From JAAYAY01 sp964429355 (lineage in GTDB: Bacteria > Planctomycetota > Planctomycetia > Pirellulales > Thermoguttaceae): a DNA stretch of 55,566 nucleotides. Positions within the stretch are counted from its first letter, which is position 1. Each line of letters begins with the position of its first letter. Positions 50,656 to 55,566 of the stretch are shown here, piece after piece. The position numbers were made by a program, and so were the translations under genes. The notes beneath the pieces were generated by a model. That model was not told where the DNA came from. It saw only the letters and a list, made by a program, of their open reading frames with translations, and did not search any database. The stretch lies in NCBI GenBank assembly GCA_964429355.1, contig CAYSCH010000009.1, positions 1 through 55,566 of the forward strand. Reading direction: 5' to 3'.

Positions 50656-52677
50656 ATGTTGATAAACAAACTGTTGATTACGTTGGTGTCGGCGATGTTG
50701 GTTGCTCCGGCCGTCAGGGGGGCAGAAGTCAAGGATGCCGAATCGGCGACTCACGGCGACGAGGCAGCCCAGTACCAGGTGGTCGAAACCTACAGGTACC
50801 CGGGATTCGAGATCGTTCAGTACGACCTGGCTACTTTGTCGCACTTTTCCTACGTGCTCGCGAGCGAGGGAGAAGCCCTGGTCGTCGATCCGGGACGGGA
50901 TATCGCGACCTATCTCAAAGCGGCCGAGGAACGAGCGATCAAGATCCAAGCCGTCTGGCTTACGCACTCGCACGCCGATTTCGTGGCCGGCCAGATCGAA
51001 CTGGCTCATACCCTGAAAGTGCCCATTTACATTAGCCAGAAGGCCGGCGCGGAGTACGAGCATATCGGGCTCAAGGAAGGCGACACGCTGAAGGTCGGTG
51101 GAGCGGTCGTGACGTTCCTGGAAACGCCAGGGCACACGCCGGACAGCATGTGCGGACTGGTAGCCAGTGCGGCCCTGCCGGAGAAGCCGATCACGATGTT
51201 CACGGGCGACACCCTGTTCGTGGGGAGCGTGGGCCGCCCCGACCTGTTGGGCAAAGGGATGTCGGCCTCCCGGCTCGCGTCGATGATGTTCGACACATGG
51301 ACAGATAAGCTTTCGAAACTTCCGGACGACGTGGTGATCATGCCCGCTCATGGTGCTGGATCTCTGTGCGGTGCCCATCTGAGTGATGAGCCCATTTCGA
51401 CGATCGGCCAGCAGCGAACCTCCAACTCCTATCTTCAATACAAGACGCGAGGCGAGTTCGTGGCTGCCGTTCTGGAGGGGCTTCCTGAAGCACCGCAATA
51501 CTTTGCCCACAATGCGGCCATGAACCGTCAAGGGCCGGAACTCGTTGACTGGAACCCCAAGACGATTGCCCAGATCGCCCCATCGGCCGAGCTGACTGAT
51601 CCGAATAAATACTACGTGGTGGACATTCGCCAGGCGGGCGAGTATGCCGCGGGGCATGTCCCGAACTCGGTGAACATCGGCCTGCGTGGCCGGTTCGAGA
51701 CCTGGACCGGTACCATGGTCCCGTGGGATTCGAAGCTGATCGTGGTTGGCAACCCCGAGGAACTTCCTGAGGCGATCCATCGCCTCCACCGCGTGGGCTA
51801 CAAGGCCCAAGTGATGGCCTACGACGCCTGGACGAAGGCGGGATTGCCGATTGTGACGACGGCCACCGTTTCTCCCAAAGAGCTCCATGCCGCCATGCAG
51901 CAGGAGGAGTCGCCACTGGTCGTCGACGTACGACAGCCCAGCGAGTGGGAAGAGTTGCGGATCGGGACGGTGGTCAACTTGCCGCTGAACCACCTTGCGG
52001 AGCAATCGGTGAAACTGGATCGCGAGGCCCCGGTCGTGGCGGTGTGCAACAGTGCCTATCGGTCGAGCCTGGCCGTCGGCGTGTTGGAACGAGAAGGTTT
52101 TGGCAATGTGCGCAGCCTGGCGGGCGGCGGCGAGGCCTGGATGGAAGCGGGGCTACCGGTCATCGAGTCGGGCGCGGCGGCCTGTCCAATCCCTGCGGTC
52201 GTTTCTCCAGGCCAGACGTCTCGGGGCCCGTCGGTTCGCCTGGCGGATCGGATCTCGCCGGCCGAACTGAAGCGGACCTTGATGGATTTGCCGGGGTCGG
52301 TGGAGGTGGTGGACGTTCGGCCGGCTGACCATTTTGCTGACTATAGTCTGCCCGGCTCGCGGAATGCCGACCTGGCAGACGTGATGAGCAACCCGTCCTA
52401 CCTGACTGGCAACAACCCGTTGGTAATCGTGGATCGCGACGGTTCAATTGCGATGATGGTTGCAGGCGTGCTTGCCCAGAAGGCCGAACGGCGTGTGATC
52501 GCCCTCCACGGTGGCTTGCAGGCCTATTGGGGCGAATCTGACCTCGGGTCGCTGATCACCCCAGGCGTGCTTCCGAGCGGTCCGGTTGCCGGCAATCACG
52601 GTGCGAAGGACGCCGTGCAGTCCAAGCCGGGCCCGGCACCAGCAGCGAAGCCGAAGAAACGGAGTGCTGGTTGCTGA
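50656..52677 (+). CDS. persulfide-dioxygenase-like MBL protein with three rhodanese domains
   Basis: 673 residues with a signal peptide (MLINKLLITLVSAMLVAPAV, cleavage near RGA). Residues 40-265 are a metallo-beta-lactamase fold close to ETHE1/persulfide dioxygenase: H104-S-H106-A-D108, H160 and D185. The residue after D108 is Phe rather than His, which fits one iron held by His, His and Asp. Three rhodanese-like domains follow at about 315-395, 405-495 and 525-625. Only the middle one keeps an active-site cysteine (VCNSAYRS). The first has VVGNPEE and the third VIVDRDGS in that place. The protein ends in KKRSAGC with a free terminal cysteine. It should oxidise glutathione- or protein-bound persulfide to sulfite outside the cytoplasm, or pass sulfane sulfur between the domains. 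Confidence 0.9.
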   Translation: MLINKLLITLVSAMLVAPAVRGAEVKDAESATHGDEAAQYQVVETYRYPGFEIVQYDLATLSHFSYVLASEGEALVVDPGRDIATYLKAAEERAIKIQAVWLTHSHADFVAGQIELAHTLKVPIYISQKAGAEYEHIGLKEGDTLKVGGAVVTFLETPGHTPDSMCGLVASAALPEKPITMFTGDTLFVGSVGRPDLLGKGMSASRLASMMFDTWTDKLSKLPDDVVIMPAHGAGSLCGAHLSDEPISTIGQQRTSNSYLQYKTRGEFVAAVLEGLPEAPQYFAHNAAMNRQGPELVDWNPKTIAQIAPSAELTDPNKYYVVDIRQAGEYAAGHVPNSVNIGLRGRFETWTGTMVPWDSKLIVVGNPEELPEAIHRLHRVGYKAQVMAYDAWTKAGLPIVTTATVSPKELHAAMQQEESPLVVDVRQPSEWEELRIGTVVNLPLNHLAEQSVKLDREAPVVAVCNSAYRSSLAVGVLEREGFGNVRSLAGGGEAWMEAGLPVIESGAAACPIPAVVSPGQTSRGPSVRLADRISPAELKRTLMDLPGSVEVVDVRPADHFADYSLPGSRNADLADVMSNPSYLTGNNPLVIVDRDGSIAMMVAGVLAQKAERRVIALHGGLQAYWGESDLGSLITPGVLPSGPVAGNHGAKDAVQSKPGPAPAAKPKKRSAGC

Positions 52678-52709
52678 TGGGTGATCGCTGATCATTCGCC
52701 CAGTCCCCG

Positions 52710-52737
52710 GCCCTCCCCTCGCTTCGGTGGGGAGGGC
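52710..52737. other. GC-rich hairpin between two sulfur-module genes
   Basis: GCCCTCCCC pairs perfectly with GGGGAGGGC (9 bp) across a 10-base loop in the 107-base gap. No U tract. It could stabilise the upstream message or set a different expression level for the transporter genes. Confidence 0.45.
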
Positions 52738-52784
52738 GGCACGGGCGATACTCCGCCGAAATCCGAACTAAGAAGGAGTCAAGT

Positions 52785-53336
52785 ATGAGTCATAGGAATC
52801 CCAGAACCGGGAGCGCTCCCGGCGAGGAACAGAGGCCATCGCCGCTCTGGAATCCGTATGTCGCCGGGATCTTGCTGGGGCTCACCCTGCTGGCGTCGCT
52901 GTTGACGTTGGGAGCCGGCCTGGGCGCTTCGGGCGGAATCGCTCGGATCGGGGCCGAACTTGAATCGTGGATCGCACCGTCCCACGTGGCGGGGAGCGAG
53001 TATTTCGGTGCCTGGGGCACGAACCCCTTGTCGTATTACCTGGTGTGGATGTTTGCCGGAGTGTTCTTCGGCGGACTGATCTCGGCCGTCCTCGCCGGTC
53101 GGGTCAAGATCGAGGTCGAGAAGGGAGCCGCGGTGTCGTCGAGGTTTCGACTGGGACTGGCCCTGATCGGCGGAGTGCTGGCGGGCTATGCCGCCCGGAT
53201 CGCCGCCGGCTGCACTTCGGGGCAAGCGCTGACCGGCGGAGCGATGCTGCTGACCGGGAGCCTGATCTTCATGGGTTGCGTGTTTGCCGGCGGGTATGCC
53301 GCGGCCTGGTTCGTGAGGAGACAATGGAATGATTAG
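52785..53336 (+). CDS. YeeE/YedE-family sulfur transporter, first half
   Basis: 183-residue inner-membrane protein with about four hydrophobic helices (VAGILLGLTLLASLLTLGAG, VWMFAGVFFGGLISAVL, GLALIGGVLAGYAARIAAG, LTGSLIFMGCVFAGGYAAAW). The conserved Cys motif AAGCTSGQALTGGA lies near residue 142. TsuA/YeeE proteins move thiosulfate or other sulfane-sulfur compounds through a Cys-lined path, with two homologous halves; here this half is a separate gene. AAGGAG precedes the ATG. It overlaps the next gene by 8 bases, so the two halves are surely co-translated and form one transporter. Confidence 0.9.
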   Translation: MSHRNPRTGSAPGEEQRPSPLWNPYVAGILLGLTLLASLLTLGAGLGASGGIARIGAELESWIAPSHVAGSEYFGAWGTNPLSYYLVWMFAGVFFGGLISAVLAGRVKIEVEKGAAVSSRFRLGLALIGGVLAGYAARIAAGCTSGQALTGGAMLLTGSLIFMGCVFAGGYAAAWFVRRQWND

Positions 53337-55350
53337 CACCTGTTTCTCGACCAATCAGCTCGACAGCCCGCAGGCCATGTTTATGGCGCTGGTGATCGGA
53401 CTGGCCTTTGGATTCGTGCTGGAACGGGCCGGATTCGGCAGCTCGCGCCGCCTGGCGGGGATCTTCTACTTTCGCGACATGACGGTTCTCAAAGTCATGT
53501 TCACCGCCGTGATCACGGCCATGCTTAGCCTCTCCTTCGTGGTCGGCATGGGTTGGATCTCGCTGGGAGCCCTCCACAACATGCCCACCATCTACGGAGC
53601 CCAGATCGTGGGCGGGCTTCTGTTCGGTGTGGGGTTCGTCATGAGCGGATGGTGTCCCGGCACTGCGGCGGTGGGAACCGCCAGCGGGAAGATCGACGGG
53701 CTGGTGTTTCTGGGCGGTGCGGTGTTCGGCTCGATCCTCTTCAACGAGACATTTCCCTGGCTCGGCTGGCTCAAAGACTGGGGCTACCAGGAGCAACCGC
53801 TGTATGCGTTCGGGCTCTCGAGGCCCGTGTTTGGAGCGATTCTTGCCGCGATTGCCGTGGCGGCTTTCTACTCTGCTGAGTGGGTCGAAAGCCTCCACGG
53901 TGGCGGCCGGTACCTGCACAGCCCGATGCTCAAGGGCCTCGGACTGACCATGATCGTGCTGGCGGCCGCAATGCTTGTTCTGCCCGCTTCGAGTAGTGGC
54001 CGATCCGCCGCTGCAACCCTCATGGATCTCGAGCGGGAACAGGAAATGCTGGGTGCGATCGAGGAGGGGCAGGACCACATCGACCCGGCGGACCTGGCCG
54101 ATCGGCTCATGGCGGCCGGCGATGACCTGGTGCTGGTCGACATCCGCCCGGCGGCCGAGTACGAGGCATTCCACATTCGCGGCGCGATCAATGTGCCGCT
54201 GACCGATCTGGCCACGCGCTTGGCCGAATACAAGTCCCAGAGAACAATCGTTCTCTACTCGACCGGAATGACCCATCCGGCACAGGCCCGCGATGCCCTG
54301 GCTCGATTGGGATATGAGCAGGTGTATCTGCTTACCGACGGCCTGGAAGGGTTCGTCGAGGAGTGCCTGAAGCCCGTCTCGCTGCGCAACGAGCCGTTGC
54401 CGCCGGAAGCGGTGGCCAAGGTGCAGCGGTGGCGAGCCTGGTTTGCCGGTCCGCAGTCGGCCGTCAAGCCGAAAGCGAGCGCCCCGGCGGCGGGTTCTCT
54501 CCGGGAAGCCTCGGCGAGTGCGGCCAGGGCGCTGCCGCCGCTGGTGACCGGCGACTGGCTCCAGGAGCGTCTCGGCTCGCCCGATCTGCGCATCATCGAC
54601 GTGCGCGAGCAGCCCAAGTTCAGCAGCGGGCACATCGCCGGCTCGGTGCGGATCGATCCGGAGAGCCTTCGCGGCACCGTCGACGGAATTCCCTCGTCGC
54701 TGCTGCCGGCCGGCCTGATCGCGGCCCACCTGGAACTGATGGGCATTGCCCCGACGGACACGGTGGTGATCGTGGCCGACAGCGCACTGCGCGACGCAAC
54801 GCTGGTCGGCATGGCCCTGGCCAGAGTCGCACATCGCCAGTGGACGATACTCGACGGCGGCTACGATGCCTGGTCATCGCAGGGCCGGCCGGCAGACAAG
54901 GCCTTGACCCGCCGTCCGAAGACCGGCTATCCGGTCGATGGCAGGGCCGATGACTTCACCGTGACGGCTGACGATATTTCACCCCTCTTGGGCAGTCCCG
55001 AGGTGGTGATTCTCGACACCCGGCCGGAAGACTACTTTGTGGGGAAGGCTTCAGACGAAGCTCGGGCCGGGCATATTCCCGGGGCCGTTTCCCGTCCCTT
55101 CTCGGCCGATCTGGCTGAGAACGGTGCCCTGCGTCCCGTGGCCGATCTGGCCGCCGAGTATGGCAAGCTGATCCCGTCGAAGAACACGCGGGTCGTCGTG
55201 CACTGCCGCACCGGCCACCAGGCCAGCCAGACCTATTTCGTGCTCAGACATGTGCTCGGGTACGAGAACGTGGACTGGTACGACGGAAGCTGGACCGACT
55301 GGGCAGCCCGTGCGGATCTGCCGGTAGAAACGGGCGCGGCGAAACCCTGA
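53329..55350 (+). CDS. YeeE/YedE-family second half fused to three rhodanese domains
   Basis: 673 residues. Residues 1-215 are the second transporter half, with helices such as MALVIGLAFGFVLERAGFG, ALHNMPTIYGAQIVGGLLFG and the Cys motif SGWCPGTAAVGTASG (near 110). After a further membrane helix (LGLTMIVLAAAMLVLP) three rhodanese-like domains follow at about 245-345, 400-520 and 540-665. The first two have lost the active cysteine (LYSTGMTH and VADSALRD in its place), whereas the third keeps it (VVHCRTGHQAS). The domain side of the membrane is not certain. Fusing a sulfur-carrier domain to a sulfur transporter suggests hand-over of sulfane sulfur on passage, complementing the persulfide-dioxygenase-like protein upstream. 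Confidence 0.92.
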   Translation: MISTCFSTNQLDSPQAMFMALVIGLAFGFVLERAGFGSSRRLAGIFYFRDMTVLKVMFTAVITAMLSLSFVVGMGWISLGALHNMPTIYGAQIVGGLLFGVGFVMSGWCPGTAAVGTASGKIDGLVFLGGAVFGSILFNETFPWLGWLKDWGYQEQPLYAFGLSRPVFGAILAAIAVAAFYSAEWVESLHGGGRYLHSPMLKGLGLTMIVLAAAMLVLPASSSGRSAAATLMDLEREQEMLGAIEEGQDHIDPADLADRLMAAGDDLVLVDIRPAAEYEAFHIRGAINVPLTDLATRLAEYKSQRTIVLYSTGMTHPAQARDALARLGYEQVYLLTDGLEGFVEECLKPVSLRNEPLPPEAVAKVQRWRAWFAGPQSAVKPKASAPAAGSLREASASAARALPPLVTGDWLQERLGSPDLRIIDVREQPKFSSGHIAGSVRIDPESLRGTVDGIPSSLLPAGLIAAHLELMGIAPTDTVVIVADSALRDATLVGMALARVAHRQWTILDGGYDAWSSQGRPADKALTRRPKTGYPVDGRADDFTVTADDISPLLGSPEVVILDTRPEDYFVGKASDEARAGHIPGAVSRPFSADLAENGALRPVADLAAEYGKLIPSKNTRVVVHCRTGHQASQTYFVLRHVLGYENVDWYDGSWTDWAARADLPVETGAAKP

Positions 55351-55566
55351 AGCACCTCGCCTGGCTTGATGTTGCCAATGTGTACGTTGATTGCCAGTCC
55401 GATTGCTATGTTGATGGCATTGTGGACGTGGCGAGCCCCCAATTCGAAGCGGCTGTTTTTGGTCGCCTTCTGGTTGGTATCTAAATGGCCTTGCGTGATT
55501 CGCGGAAAAAATGTCGTCCTGAAGATAGCCGCGTGGGCTTGCCCCGCGCTCGGGTAACGCCCGTGT
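55351..55566. other. right-hand end without a recognisable gene
   Basis: 216 bases after the last stop. Short frames exist but none has a ribosome-binding site or family match. A 17-base word at 55483-55499 also occurs at 27250-27266, most likely by chance or as a repeat fragment. Confidence 0.35.

Noticed and set aside
55366..55557. 63-codon hydrophobic frame at the right edge
   Set aside because: No ribosome-binding site, no family resemblance, and the translated C-terminus is low quality.

Overview
The window looks like part of a draft or metagenome-assembled genome of a heterotrophic planctomycete (Planctomycetota, probably Pirellulales or a relative). The reasons are the GC-rich sequence, two formylglycine-type sulfatases, many secreted beta-propeller and carbohydrate-active proteins, an SHD1-domain propeller, a giant protein joining a hydrazine-synthase-alpha-like propeller, two c-type haem motifs and a formylglycine-generating-enzyme-like domain, and degraded DUF1080 and DUF2961 fragments. 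Three runs of exactly 10 N (14237-14246, 30650-30659, 32289-32298) are assembly gaps inside genes. No tRNA, rRNA, CRISPR array, prophage or intact insertion sequence was seen.

Layout. 1-2.2 kb: a candidate small RNA with an intrinsic terminator, then a short GspE/PilB-type ATPase overlapping a Ser/Thr-type phosphatase. 2.5-7.6 kb: a secreted PQQ-like propeller protein overlapping a LamG-TPR-beta-helix protein. 7.7-11.1 kb, minus strand: tagaturonate reductase behind a LuxR-type regulator whose receiver lacks its phospho-acceptor, and a concentrative nucleoside transporter. 11.7-15.6 kb: CheW, an ECF sigma factor, serC (gapped), a DUF2961 fragment and an exported thioredoxin. 15.6-27.1 kb, minus strand: the 1603-residue haem/FGE-like protein, a sulfatase, a DUF6259-type glycosidase-like protein and an SHD1 propeller protein.

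27.5-39.4 kb is the most unusual part: eight tightly packed plus-strand genes. They encode a membrane-anchored PQQ-like propeller, an NHL-type propeller, a tiny Cys-rich membrane protein, a Tat-exported polyferredoxin, a NapH/NosR-like membrane Fe-S protein, a membrane protein with two tandem PQQ-like propellers, a NuoE-NuoF fusion with extra ferredoxin clusters (related to the NADH/bifurcating module of HydBC-type enzymes), and an Fe-S flavoprotein built from a HydA/NuoG-type ferredoxin head, a GltD-like FAD domain missing its NAD(P)H-binding half, and a C-terminal Fe-S domain. No hydrogenase, formate dehydrogenase or other catalytic subunit is present. The set reads as a redox conduit linking cytoplasmic NADH and flavin chemistry through the membrane to propeller-bearing proteins outside; its terminal substrate is unknown.

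39.4-50.3 kb: a 22-bp perfect palindrome, then a carbohydrate and amino-sugar neighbourhood (GH-like secreted protein, zinc alcohol dehydrogenase, GxxExxY protein flanked by short repeats, DegT aminotransferase, XylR-type regulator, sulfatase, GH2 enzyme, formyltransferase). 50.6-55.4 kb: a sulfur module with a persulfide-dioxygenase-like protein carrying three rhodanese domains, and a split YeeE/YedE transporter whose second half also carries three rhodanese domains. In each multi-rhodanese protein only one domain keeps an active-site cysteine.

All calls come from reading motifs by eye. Promoters and hairpins are consensus matches, not measured sites.
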